Assembly (NCBI GenBank): GCA_015488775.1
Contig: WFNF01000140.1
Span: 1 to 64,000 of the forward strand
Source of the DNA: Helicobacteraceae bacterium
GTDB lineage: Bacteria > Campylobacterota > Campylobacteria > Campylobacterales > Sulfurimonadaceae
DNA: 64,000 bases
Direction of reading: 5' to 3'
In this document: one piece after another, positions 17,715 through 28,522 of the stretch
How the letters are laid out: each line of letters opens with the position of its first letter
How positions within the stretch are numbered: the first letter of the stretch is position 1
Translations under genes and position numbers: made by a program
Notes under the pieces: model-generated
Databases searched by the model: none
Told to the model about the DNA's origin: nothing
Seen by the model: the letters and a program-made list of their open reading frames with translations, nothing else

Positions 17715-19404
17715 CTTAACATTTGCAAATAAAGTTGAAGATGAAACTTATATAAAAAAAGATATATATAAAATTCTTTTAGTTGATGATGACAAAAGTA
17801 TACATCAAATTACCACTAATGCTATAGACTCTATGGTTTTTAAAAGTTTCAATATAGAAGTTATATCTGTTTATAGCTCTATAGAGGCTAAAAATTATCT
17901 TAAAAAAAATAAAGATGTTGCTTTAGCTCTTATAGATGTAGTTATGGAAAAACCTGAGTCTGGTTTAGAATTGGTTGAGTATATACGCGAGAAGTTAGAG
18001 TTAAATATGATAAGACTTATCATAAGAACAGGTCAAGCAAATGAAGCACCACAAATGGAAGTTGTAGATAGATATGATATTGATGATTATAAAGAAAAAA
18101 CAGAGCTAACTATACAAAAACTTTTTACAACTATACGAACCTCAGTACGCTCATATATACAATCACGAGAATTGCAACAAAAATATGAAGATATATATAA
18201 ACAGATGACAAGAAACCATCTAACTAGTCTTCCAAATAGAATTTTACTAAATGAAAACCTTACAATACAAACCAATAAAGTGCTAGTTCTTATAGATATA
18301 ATCTCTTTTAGTTCTATAAATGAAAGTAATGGTTTTGATGTAGGTGACATGGTACTTAAAGAGCTTGGTGGATTTTTAGAAAGCATGTATGGAGATAAAT
18401 ATGATGTTTACCATTTAGATTCTGATCTATTTGCCATTGTCTTGCCAAGTGAGATTCCAGATAAACTTCAAACAAAAATAGCTCAAATAAAAAAAGATAT
18501 TGCAAAACTTCATATTATTACTAATAATTTTAATAGAACCATAGATACAACTATAGGTGTAGCTTACCAAGGTGAAAAAAACACTATGCAAAAGGCTGAA
18601 CTTGCTTTAAATGAAGCAAAAAATCAAGGTAAAAATCAGATAACTTACTATAGCGAAGATTTAAAAATTATACAAAAAATAGAGAACACTCAACATTGGG
18701 GTGGCATCTTAAAAGAAGCTATACAGTCTGATGATATTATTGCTTATTATCAACCTATTGTAGATACTTTTAGTGGTGAGATATATAAGTATGAGATGTT
18801 AGTTAGATTAAAACATGAGGGTAAAATATATACACCATACTACTTTTTAGAAGCAGCTGAAAATACAGGTCAACTTTATGATATATTTAAATATATGTTC
18901 ACAACTGCGTGTGTTAAGGTTAATGAATCTAATATAAAGTTAAGTGTAAACATAGGGGATATAGAACTATCTCATCCAAATTTGATGGTGTTTATTAAAA
19001 AAACTATAGAGTTCTTTGATGTAGATATATCTAAAATATCTTTAGAGATTTTAGAGTATAACTCTATAAGTGAACATCTTTATGTTAAAGATAAAATAAT
19101 TGCTTTACATAACTTGGGTTTTGAAATTGTTATAGATGATTTTGGAACAAGATGTTCTAATTTCTCACAAATAGAAAATTTACCTATAGGTATTTTAAAA
19201 ATAGATGGACAATATATAAAAGATATAGATACTTGTGAAAACTCAAGAGTGGTCACTGAAACTATTTTTAAATATGCACAAAAAAAAGGTCTTAAAGTTG
19301 TTGCTGAATTTGTTCACTCTCAAGAGGTTTACGATATTGTAAAAGAGATAGGTTTAGATTATATGCAAGGTTACCACTTGAGTGAGCCTAAACCTAGTTT
19401 ATGA
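17707..19404 (+). CDS. Response regulator with degenerate GGDEF and intact EAL (c-di-GMP phosphodiesterase)
   Basis: 565 residues in three parts. The receiver (about 20-145) has DDD near the start, phospho-acceptor Asp77 (ALIDVVM) and an unusual PESGLELVEYIRE segment of the type found in HD-GYP-linked receivers. The GGDEF domain (about 165-310) has LTSLPNR but reads DSDLF at the active site, so it should not make c-di-GMP. The EAL domain has EML for EAL plus SVNIGD, LEILEY, IDDFGT, LKIDG and VVAEF, so the metal and catalytic residues are kept. It likely degrades c-di-GMP when phosphorylated by the overlapping upstream kinase. Confidence 0.85.
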   Translation: MANLTFANKVEDETYIKKDIYKILLVDDDKSIHQITTNAIDSMVFKSFNIEVISVYSSIEAKNYLKKNKDVALALIDVVMEKPESGLELVEYIREKLELNMIRLIIRTGQANEAPQMEVVDRYDIDDYKEKTELTIQKLFTTIRTSVRSYIQSRELQQKYEDIYKQMTRNHLTSLPNRILLNENLTIQTNKVLVLIDIISFSSINESNGFDVGDMVLKELGGFLESMYGDKYDVYHLDSDLFAIVLPSEIPDKLQTKIAQIKKDIAKLHIITNNFNRTIDTTIGVAYQGEKNTMQKAELALNEAKNQGKNQITYYSEDLKIIQKIENTQHWGGILKEAIQSDDIIAYYQPIVDTFSGEIYKYEMLVRLKHEGKIYTPYYFLEAAENTGQLYDIFKYMFTTACVKVNESNIKLSVNIGDIELSHPNLMVFIKKTIEFFDVDISKISLEILEYNSISEHLYVKDKIIALHNLGFEIVIDDFGTRCSNFSQIENLPIGILKIDGQYIKDIDTCENSRVVTETIFKYAQKKGLKVVAEFVHSQEVYDIVKEIGLDYMQGYHLSEPKPSL

Positions 19405-19414
19405 TAAAATTTCA

Positions 19415-19448
19415 TTTAGGGTACTAGGGTTTTTAGAGTTGCCCTAAA
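19415..19448. repeat. Solitary REP-like hairpin, copy of the MITE terminus
   Basis: TTTAGGGTA and TGCCCTAAA form a 9-bp stem with one wobble pair. The core matches the right end of the element at 8376-8643 at 25 of 27 positions (shared ACTAGGGTTTTTAGAG). It lies between the EAL gene and trmA, where it may also act as a terminator or barrier. Confidence 0.65.
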
Positions 19449-19472
19449 TAGTTTTATAAACAAGGATGTTCT

Positions 19473-20579
19473 TTGGAATGTAGTTATTTTGGTGTGTGTG
19501 GTTCGTGTAATAATTATGAGGGTGGTTATGAAGCTCAACTAGAGCGTAAACTTTTAGATGTAAAAGATGATTTTAATGAGCTTTATAGTGGAGAGTTTTT
19601 TGTAGCAAAAAGTGAAGATAGTAATTATAGAAGTAGATCAGAGTTTAAAGTATGGCATATGGGTGATGAGATACATTATGCTATGAACTCTAAGGTAAAA
19701 GGTGAGGTGCTAACTATAGACTCATGTTCTATGGTTTCTAAACATATAAACCACTTTATGCCACTCATACTTGATGAGGTTAAAAAAGAGGGTATAGACT
19801 TTAAACTTTTTGGAGCAGATTTTTTAAGTAGTGGAGATGATATAGTTGTATCTTTACTTTACCATAAACAACTAGAAAACGAGTGGAAAAACAAAGCACA
19901 AGCTATAGCAGATAGATTAAATATAAACATTATAGGTCGTGCAAGAAAACAAAAGATAGTTTGTGGAAATGACTTTGTAATTCAAAAACTTCTTCTTGAT
20001 CAGAAGGAGTATAGTTTTAAGTATATCGAAAACTCTTTTACTCAACCAAACTCTTATGTTAATGAGCAGATGCTTACTTGGGCTATGGATGCTTTTAAGG
20101 GTAAGAATGGTGATCTTTTAGAGCTATATTGTGGCGCTGGTAATTTTACTATCCCTTTTGCAAATATATTTAATAAAGTTTTAGCAACAGAGATATCAAA
20201 ATCCTCTATAAATGCTGCAAAAACAAATATGGAGTTAAATTCAGTTACAAATATAGAGTTTGTAAGGATGAGTGTAGAGGACTTTGTTGGTGCTATGGAT
20301 GGTGTTAGAGAGTTTAGACGTATGAAAGATATAGATATGTCATCTTACTCCTTAGAGTCTATATTTGTCGATCCTCCTCGTAGTGGTATAGATGAAGAGT
20401 CTCTAAAGTTTGTTTCACGCTTTGAAAACATAGTATATATCTCATGTAGTCCACAAACACTTAAAAGAGATTTAGAGATTTTAAAAGATACTCATGAGAT
20501 TGAAAGTATGGCAGTGTTTGATCAGTTTGCTTATACTAAACATTTAGAGATGGGTGCATCACTTAAGAGAAAAGCATGA
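19473..20579 (+). CDS. trmA: tRNA (uracil-54-C5)-methyltransferase TrmA
   Basis: 368 residues, the same length as E. coli TrmA. It uses S-adenosylmethionine to make ribothymidine 54 in the T loop of tRNA. Motifs seen are CGVCGSC-like Cys at the N-terminus (CSYFGVCGSC), SAM site LELYCGAGNFTIPFA, the VDPPRSGID motif and the catalytic SCSP Cys near residue 325. The TTG start is chosen because AAGGA lies six bases upstream and MECSYFGVCG aligns with the family start. It overlaps the next gene by four bases. Confidence 0.9.
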   Translation: MECSYFGVCGSCNNYEGGYEAQLERKLLDVKDDFNELYSGEFFVAKSEDSNYRSRSEFKVWHMGDEIHYAMNSKVKGEVLTIDSCSMVSKHINHFMPLILDEVKKEGIDFKLFGADFLSSGDDIVVSLLYHKQLENEWKNKAQAIADRLNINIIGRARKQKIVCGNDFVIQKLLLDQKEYSFKYIENSFTQPNSYVNEQMLTWAMDAFKGKNGDLLELYCGAGNFTIPFANIFNKVLATEISKSSINAAKTNMELNSVTNIEFVRMSVEDFVGAMDGVREFRRMKDIDMSSYSLESIFVDPPRSGIDEESLKFVSRFENIVYISCSPQTLKRDLEILKDTHEIESMAVFDQFAYTKHLEMGASLKRKA

Positions 20580-21289
20580 GATATATTTTAATTCTAAATA
20601 TTTTAGTACTGTTTTTGCATGCTAATGATATAGATAGGATAGAAAAAATTGTAAACGAGATAGAGAGTTTAAGAGAGAGTTATAATATTTGTCAAGATAA
20701 ACTAAGCTCTCAAAGTATGACAAATAACTCATCATCAAAATTAAAAAGCTTAGAGATAAATACGGCTGATTTAACTGTAAAGTTACAAGAAAAAAGTAAT
20801 GAGATAGAAGTGCTAAAACAAGAGCTTATTAGCGAACATGAAAAGCTAAAAGTTGAAAAAGAGAGTAATGAAAAACTAGAGATTAAACTAAGTAAAGTAA
20901 AGCTAAAAAAGCCTTTAGTTTGTAAGCCAAAGGTAGTTACTAAAATAGTAAAAGAAAAAATATATAAGCCAAAAATTATAACTAAAACAGTAGTAAAACT
21001 TGAAAAGGTAGATGATAACCATTTTCCATCTTTAGAGTATAAAGATAAGTATAAAATTAAAAAAAGTAAAACTAAGGCTAAGACATATAAATTAAAAAAT
21101 GATAGTGATATAGTTTTTAATAAAACAAAAAAAGTAAAATATATTTGGGAAAAAAACACTAGCTTTACATCTAGCCATAAAGAGGGTAATTATATACAAA
21201 TAACTGGTTACTTTATAGACTCAAAATGGAAATCTTCAAAAGATGAAAATATTTGGATAATGTCTTCTAAAGCTGTTTTGAAAAAATAA
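20576..21289 (+). CDS. Exported coiled-coil protein, unknown function
   Basis: 237 residues with a signal peptide (to about LHA at residue 16). A coiled coil (about 20-115) rich in Glu, Lys and Ser is followed by two similar basic segments (KPKVVTKIVKEKIYKPK and KIITKTVVKLEK) and then a C-terminal domain of about 60 residues with several aromatic residues (KYIWEKNT, YIQITGYFIDSKW). The end may be a small SH3- or GW-like domain that binds cell wall, but this is a guess. It overlaps trmA by four bases, an arrangement that need not imply related function. Confidence 0.55.
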   Translation: MRYILILNILVLFLHANDIDRIEKIVNEIESLRESYNICQDKLSSQSMTNNSSSKLKSLEINTADLTVKLQEKSNEIEVLKQELISEHEKLKVEKESNEKLEIKLSKVKLKKPLVCKPKVVTKIVKEKIYKPKIITKTVVKLEKVDDNHFPSLEYKDKYKIKKSKTKAKTYKLKNDSDIVFNKTKKVKYIWEKNTSFTSSHKEGNYIQITGYFIDSKWKSSKDENIWIMSSKAVLKK

Positions 21290-21295
21290 AAATTT

Positions 21296-22495
21296 TTACC
21301 AAGAAATTTTTTCATGCCCTTTTAAAGCGTAGTAAATTATAAATATATATGCAAGTATTGTGATCAAATAGGCATCTTGTAAACCTGCTTTTTCGCTTAC
21401 TACTCCAAAAATCAAAGGGATTATCGCTCCACCTGCTATTGCCATTATAAGTAGGGCACTTGCTTGTGGTGTGAGTGAGCCTAAATCTTTTAGTGCAAGT
21501 GGCCATATGCTTGGCCATACAAGTGCATTTGCTAAACCTAAAAGTGCTACAAAAAAGATACTATCTGGCATTAGTGATGTTATGGTGTAAGTGTCTGTTG
21601 AGCTTATAGATACCATTATAACGCTGATTATACCTAGTAGTCCACTGTAAAGTAGGGCGTTTTTTTGTGATATATATTTTGGAATAGCTACAACACCAAT
21701 GATGTAGCCCAAAACCATAAAACTCATAGTGTATGATGTAAAAGTTGTATAGCTATCAAGTCCTAAACTTTTTGCATAAAGACCAATAGTATCTCCTGCT
21801 ATAACTTCAACTCCAACATAGAAAAAAAGTGCAACTACACCTAATATAACTCTTGGATACATAAATATAGAATCTTTTACATCTTTTACATCTTCAAACT
21901 TAATCTCTGGCAATGAAGAGTATTTGATCAGAACTATGAGTAATATTAATATAATTGCCATAATAAAATATGGTAAAACTAAAGACTCAGCATTTACACT
22001 TGTTAGCTCAATATCAGACAAAACTAAGGCTGTAAAAACGATTGGAGCTAATATCCCAGCACCTTTGTTTAAAAGTCCCATTATACTTATACGCATTGCA
22101 GCACTTTCATTTGGACCAAGTAAAACTATGTAGGGATTAGAAGCTGTTTGAAGTATGGTTAATCCACTTCCCAAGGTAAAGAGTGCTAATAAAAACACAG
22201 GATATGAAGCACTAAAAGCTGCTGGTATAAAAAGTAGTGAACCAAATGCCATAATTGCAAGTCCAAAAGCCATTGAGTTTTTGTAACCATGTTTGTTTAA
22301 GATAAAACTCATAGGGTAAGCCATAGTTGTGTAAGCTATGTAAAAAGCAAAAGTTACTAAAAGTGCCTGAGTATCACTAAGGTCACATAAAACTTTTAGG
22401 TAGGGGATTAAAGAACCATTTAACCAAGTTACAAAACCAAATATAAAAAAAAGTATCCCTATTAGAACCATTGGCATTGTTGTGTTTGACTTCAT
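21296..22495 (-). CDS. Sugar MFS transporter (FucP/GluP type)
   Basis: 399 residues and about 12 transmembrane helices. The N-terminal FFIFGFVTWLNGSLIPYLK matches the first helix of the fucose/glucose/galactose:proton symporter family, including the Asn before the second helix. ASNPYIVLLG in TM5 is a further family mark. It imports a sugar with protons; the sugar cannot be told by eye. It starts three bases after the stop of the Cof-type phosphatase gene, forming a two-gene operon that suggests uptake plus dephosphorylation of a sugar phosphate. Confidence 0.8.
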   Translation of the reverse strand: MKSNTTMPMVLIGILFFIFGFVTWLNGSLIPYLKVLCDLSDTQALLVTFAFYIAYTTMAYPMSFILNKHGYKNSMAFGLAIMAFGSLLFIPAAFSASYPVFLLALFTLGSGLTILQTASNPYIVLLGPNESAAMRISIMGLLNKGAGILAPIVFTALVLSDIELTSVNAESLVLPYFIMAIILILLIVLIKYSSLPEIKFEDVKDVKDSIFMYPRVILGVVALFFYVGVEVIAGDTIGLYAKSLGLDSYTTFTSYTMSFMVLGYIIGVVAIPKYISQKNALLYSGLLGIISVIMVSISSTDTYTITSLMPDSIFFVALLGLANALVWPSIWPLALKDLGSLTPQASALLIMAIAGGAIIPLIFGVVSEKAGLQDAYLITILAYIFIIYYALKGHEKISW

Positions 22496-22498
22496 TTT

Positions 22499-23341
22499 TT
22501 ACCTTATGTTTTGAAGATATTTTGCTACTGCGTCTTCATCGTTGGAGTGCTCTAGTATCTTACTAGCATGCTCTTTTGTTTCATCTAAAGCGTTTTTAAC
22601 TGCAAGTGAAGTTCCAGCTAGTTTAAACATACCTATATCGTTTAGACTGTCTCCAAAAACACTTATGTTTTTAAACTCTATATCCATGTACTCACTTACA
22701 AATTTTAGTGCATGAGCCTTATCGCCTAGTGGATGTAAAATAGTTAAAAAGTAATCACCTGTATAATTTTCAGGAGATAGTTTAAACTCAAAAACATCTT
22801 GAAACTTAGATTTTAGATGTGAAGTAAGTGCAATCAACCTCTCTTTTTTTGCCATATAAACAACTTTGAAAGTTTTGTCATCTGCTTTTATAGAGTACTT
22901 TTCAATCAATCTAGTGTCGTTTTTATAGTTTAGTAAAACAGTGTCTTGGGTGTCAGTTCTTATGCTTGGATAATCAAATGTTTCATTTAACTCATTATCT
23001 TTTAAACCTATGACAAAAGGGTGTATATTATCAAACCTTATAGCTTCTAAAATCAACTCATTTGCAGCTTCTTTGTTTACAAACTTTGCATCTAATATCT
23101 TTTTGTCTTGTGTTGCTATAAGCACCCCATCTAAAAGTATCATGGGAGATTTAAAATCTAAGTTATCTAAAATACTCATAGCAGAGTAAAAACTTCTAGC
23201 TGTTGCAATGCTAAGGTTAGTAATGCTCTGTTTTGAGTTCCAAATATCTTTAGAAAAATCACTTACACTTAAATCTGAGCGTAAAAAAGTATGATCAAGG
23301 TCACTTATATATAGTCTATTCATAGTGTTGGATTTTATCAT
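22499..23341 (-). CDS. HAD-superfamily Cof-type phosphatase
   Basis: 280 residues. HAD motif I is YISDLDHTFL (nucleophile Asp and Asp+2), motif II Thr/Ser lies in TARSF, the motif III Lys is in the GDKAHALKF region and motif IV is FGDSLNDIGMF. The IIB-type cap inserted between motifs II and III marks the Cof group, which acts on sugar phosphates and cofactors. Two ATGs six codons apart (23341 and 23323) are possible; neither has a good Shine-Dalgarno site. It is the first gene of an operon with the sugar transporter. Confidence 0.8.
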   Translation of the reverse strand: MIKSNTMNRLYISDLDHTFLRSDLSVSDFSKDIWNSKQSITNLSIATARSFYSAMSILDNLDFKSPMILLDGVLIATQDKKILDAKFVNKEAANELILEAIRFDNIHPFVIGLKDNELNETFDYPSIRTDTQDTVLLNYKNDTRLIEKYSIKADDKTFKVVYMAKKERLIALTSHLKSKFQDVFEFKLSPENYTGDYFLTILHPLGDKAHALKFVSEYMDIEFKNISVFGDSLNDIGMFKLAGTSLAVKNALDETKEHASKILEHSNDEDAVAKYLQNIR

Positions 23342-23488
23342 AATAATATTAAAAGCTACTAGAATTAAACTTTACACTTTATCAAATTATATAAATAACA
23401 TAAAATAATATTTAAATTATTTATATTTCATAGATTAACAATTTTTTTATCAAAAATCCAAGGACTTATAACTTTTGCCTTATTCATC

Positions 23489-23764
23489 TCAGAAACTACT
23501 ATGACCAAAAAGCTCTTGGATACTTCGTAAGTCAATTCCATCTTGCAGCAGATACGTTGTGTAAGAGTGTCTAAATATATATGAAATGACTTTTTTGTTT
23601 AGATTCGCTTTTTGTGTAGCTACTTTTATGTTTCGACATAGGGTTTGTGGATTTAAGTGGTTTGTTTTTTTTTGGACAGTATAGCGTTTAGTGTTGGGTT
23701 TTTCACTGTCTCTGAAAAGAGGATTAAATTGTCCATACTTCAAATATATTGACAAAAGGCACAC
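23489..23764 (-). pseudogene. Tyrosine recombinase (integron integrase/XerCD-like) remnant
   Basis: About 91 residues remain of the C-terminal catalytic domain. FRHSYTTYLLQDGIDLRSIQELFGHSS is the box II region, but the first conserved His (usually H-x-L-R-H) is Tyr and the frame stops directly after GHSSF, before the catalytic Tyr. The upstream part (NPLFRD, then LNPQTLCRNIKVATQKA) resembles IntI-type integrases. The arm-binding and N-terminal domains are missing and a TAG stop lies just upstream of the first possible start. It is a dead fragment. The promoter of the toxin-antitoxin pair overlaps its 5' end on the other strand. Confidence 0.65.
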
Positions 23765-23777
23765 GTTGTGCTATAGT
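23749..23777 (+). promoter_or_regulatory. Consensus promoter with operator in the spacer, before brnT
   Basis: TTGACA (23749-23754) and TATAGT (23772-23777) are 17 bases apart. The spacer ends with the 13-bp palindrome GCACA-CGT-TGTGC (23759-23771). The -10 box ends six bases before the toxin ATG, so transcription should start at or next to that ATG. A palindrome between the boxes is well placed for repression by the ribbon-helix-helix antitoxin. Confidence 0.75.
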
Positions 23778-23783
23778 TATTGC

Positions 23784-24047
23784 ATGATTACATACAATTG
23801 GAATAATGAAAAAAATCTTCTTTTAAAAAAAGAGCGTAATTTAAGTTTTGAGCAAATTGTTTTGCATATTGAAAGTGGAGATTTACTAGATATAGTCAAT
23901 CATCCAAACAAAGAAAAATTTGCTCATCAAAAAATCCTAATTGTCAAAATAGAAGAGTATGTGATAGCCGTACCTTTTGTAGAAAATGATAATGAAAGAT
24001 TTTTGAAAACCATCATTCCAAGTCGTAAATTGACAAAACAATATTAG
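23784..24047 (+). CDS. brnT: BrnT-family ribonuclease toxin
   Basis: 87 residues beginning MITYNWNNEKNLLLKKERNLSFEQIV, the BrnT (DUF497) start with W-x-x-x-K and SFEQI. HPNKEKFAHQKILIV, YVIAVPFVEN and RFLKTIIPSRKLTK follow. BrnT toxins are RelE-like ribonucleases that block translation. The frame is open further upstream, but this ATG fits the family and sits directly after the -10 box. There is no Shine-Dalgarno site, consistent with a leaderless message. The antitoxin gene follows after 10 bases, the usual toxin-first order for BrnTA. Confidence 0.8.
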   Translation: MITYNWNNEKNLLLKKERNLSFEQIVLHIESGDLLDIVNHPNKEKFAHQKILIVKIEEYVIAVPFVENDNERFLKTIIPSRKLTKQY

Positions 24048-24057
24048 GAGCATCAAA

Positions 24058-24342
24058 ATGAAAAAGTTTACTTTAGAAGATGAAGAGTTAGAACTTTTAA
24101 ATTCACTAGAGTCTAACGAATGGAACTCTGTAGAAAATCTAAAAGATGAAATAACCTCTCATCAAATTATTGCAAAAAATACACTTAAAAAAGATAAGAG
24201 AGTAAATCTTCGCATCTCATCTAAAGACTTAGAGGATATTAAGGCTTATGCAGCAGAAGAGGGACTTCCTTATCAAACGCTTATGTCAAGTGTACTGCAT
24301 AAATTTATTAGTGGTAGGCTTGTAGATAGACAAGCAGGATAA
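24058..24342 (+). CDS. CopG-type ribbon-helix-helix antitoxin partner of BrnT
   Basis: 94 residues. The N-terminal half is acidic (EDEELELLNSLESNEW) and likely wraps the toxin. The C-terminal half (KRVNLRISSKDLEDIKAYAAEEGLPYQTLMSSVLH) is a ribbon-helix-helix DNA-binding domain of the CopG antitoxin family. AGGAG precedes the ATG. It should neutralise the toxin and repress the shared promoter. The domain order is unlike classic BrnA in detail, but the position after brnT and the fold make the role clear. Confidence 0.75.
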   Translation: MKKFTLEDEELELLNSLESNEWNSVENLKDEITSHQIIAKNTLKKDKRVNLRISSKDLEDIKAYAAEEGLPYQTLMSSVLHKFISGRLVDRQAG

Positions 24343-26584
<2,242 letters not shown>

Positions 26585-26629
26585 TAGGGTAAACTTAAGG
26601 TTTATATTAAAATATCTAAAGGAAGTATT

Positions 26630-28522
26630 ATGAGTGTAGGTTTATTAAATTGTGAAATCTCTACTGAATTGGGTTTTGAAAACTATAATCTTCAAAAAGA
26701 TGAATATACTAAAATCTTTGAATATCAAAGAGATATTTTTGGATTTATTGCACTTGATAAAAGTGATACAGATATTTTAAAAAAACTTTGTTCCTTAGCT
26801 GAAGTTTTAGTTCCTGATGCTCTTGCTTCCATTATGATGGTAAATCCTGATGATGGGAAACTTTATGTACTCGAAGCTCCTAGCATACCACCTGAGGGTA
26901 TAGAAGCCTTAAATGGTTTGCAACCAGGTCCTGGTGGTGGTTCTTGTGGTAATGTCGTATATAAAAAAGAAGCACAGTTTGTAACTTCAATTGCTACAGA
27001 TAGTAGATGGAATGATCTTAGGAAAATTGCAGATGCTTTTGGCTTGGGTGCTTGCTGGTCGATGCCAGTTAAAAATGAAAAAGGTGTAGTTCTTGGTACT
27101 TTTGCACTTTCATCTTTTACAGATAGAACACCTCAAGATTTTCATAAGGCTATATTAGAATTTTCAGCTTACGCGGTTTCTATCGTGCTTAAAAGATCTG
27201 ATCAAAGAGATGAACTTCAAAGTAAAAATGAACTCTTAGAATTTATGGCATACCATGACTCATTAACCTCCCTTTCAAATCGTTCTCAGTTTTACATCAG
27301 CATAGAAAAAGCTCTTAAAAATGCCAAACGCTACAACACCTCTGGTGCTATTTTATATCTTGATTTAGACAGATTTAAAAATCTAAATGACATTTATGGT
27401 CATGACGTTGGTGATGAAATTTTAAAACAGTTTTCAACTAGATTAAAAAATACTTTAAGGGAAGTTGACACTATATGTAGGCTTGGTGGAGATGAATTTG
27501 TTGTGATTTTAGATAAAATTGATGATGATGGTGACGCTCTAAGAGTTGCAAATAAAATTTTTGATATTTTAAAAATACCTTTTTCGTATGAGGATAAAGA
27601 TTTTTTATTAAGAGCAAGCATTGGTATAAGTATATTTCCTGAAGATAGCCAAAACTCAAGTGAGCTTCTAAAAAAAGCAGATATAGCAATGTATAGTGCA
27701 AAAAGTTCAGATTTTGATGCTATGAAGTTTTATGATGAGTCTATGAACACTTTAAAAAAGGATCTTTTTAATTTAGATATTGCTATGCAAGATGCTATAG
27801 AAAATGATAAATTTGAACTTTTTTATCAACCGCAAGTTGATGCTAAAACTAAAAAGCTTGTTTCTGCTGAAGCATTAATTCGTTTGAAAAAAGATGGTGG
27901 TGGTTATGTTTCTCCTGTAGATTTTATACCTATAGCAGAAGAGAGTGATATTATAAATAAAATAACACTTTTTGTAGTTAGACGTGCTTTAGAGGATTTA
28001 AAATCTTGGAAGGAAAATCTGTCTGATGATTTTACCCTTTCTATAAATATATCTGGCCGTGATATTAATGAAAAAAGTGTAGATAATATAATATCTATAA
28101 TGGATGAACATGAAATTTGTGTTGGACGTTTAGAGTTAGAACTTACTGAAACTTATCTTATGAAACATACTCATGACTCTATAGATCTTATAAAAAGATT
28201 TAAAGATAAAAAACTAAAACTTGCTATTGATGATTTTGGTAGTGGTTACTCCTCTTTGTCTTATCTTAAAAAGTTCAAAGTTGATGTCTTAAAGATAGAT
28301 AGACTATTGATCAGAGATATAGAGTATGATGAAGATGATTTGTCTATAACTAAAGCAGTTGTTGCAATGGGACACTCTTTGGGGATGAAGTTAGTTGCTG
28401 AGGGTGTAGAAAATAAAAATCAAGTTGATATGTTAAGTGAACTTGGTGTAGATATATTTCAAGGTTTTTATTTTGATAAACCTCTTTGTAAAGGTGATTT
28501 TGAAAAAAAATATATTGTTTAA
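26630..28522 (+). CDS. GAF-GGDEF-EAL dual-domain c-di-GMP protein
   Basis: 630 residues without membrane segments. A GAF sensor (about 40-190) contains GPGGGSCGNVV and SRWNDLRK. The GGDEF domain has canonical GGDEF at 286-290 and an I-site REVD at 277-280. The EAL domain has EAL at 414-416, SINISG, LELTETYLM, IDDFGSGYSSL, LKIDR and VAEGVEN, so both synthesis and breakdown sites look intact. Which activity wins probably depends on the GAF ligand. AAGGAAG lies before the ATG. The following outer-membrane gene overlaps its end. Confidence 0.9.
   Translation: MSVGLLNCEISTELGFENYNLQKDEYTKIFEYQRDIFGFIALDKSDTDILKKLCSLAEVLVPDALASIMMVNPDDGKLYVLEAPSIPPEGIEALNGLQPGPGGGSCGNVVYKKEAQFVTSIATDSRWNDLRKIADAFGLGACWSMPVKNEKGVVLGTFALSSFTDRTPQDFHKAILEFSAYAVSIVLKRSDQRDELQSKNELLEFMAYHDSLTSLSNRSQFYISIEKALKNAKRYNTSGAILYLDLDRFKNLNDIYGHDVGDEILKQFSTRLKNTLREVDTICRLGGDEFVVILDKIDDDGDALRVANKIFDILKIPFSYEDKDFLLRASIGISIFPEDSQNSSELLKKADIAMYSAKSSDFDAMKFYDESMNTLKKDLFNLDIAMQDAIENDKFELFYQPQVDAKTKKLVSAEALIRLKKDGGGYVSPVDFIPIAEESDIINKITLFVVRRALEDLKSWKENLSDDFTLSINISGRDINEKSVDNIISIMDEHEICVGRLELELTETYLMKHTHDSIDLIKRFKDKKLKLAIDDFGSGYSSLSYLKKFKVDVLKIDRLLIRDIEYDEDDLSITKAVVAMGHSLGMKLVAEGVENKNQVDMLSELGVDIFQGFYFDKPLCKGDFEKKYIV

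Noticed and set aside
20710-21159. Long minus-strand frame opposite the coiled-coil protein
   Set aside because: It is the reverse complement shadow of a Lys/Glu-rich gene, giving a Phe/Ser-rich product without start signals.
23691-23783. Longer N-terminus for the BrnT toxin
   Set aside because: The extra 31 residues lie antisense to the integrase remnant and include the promoter; the BrnT family starts at MITYNW.
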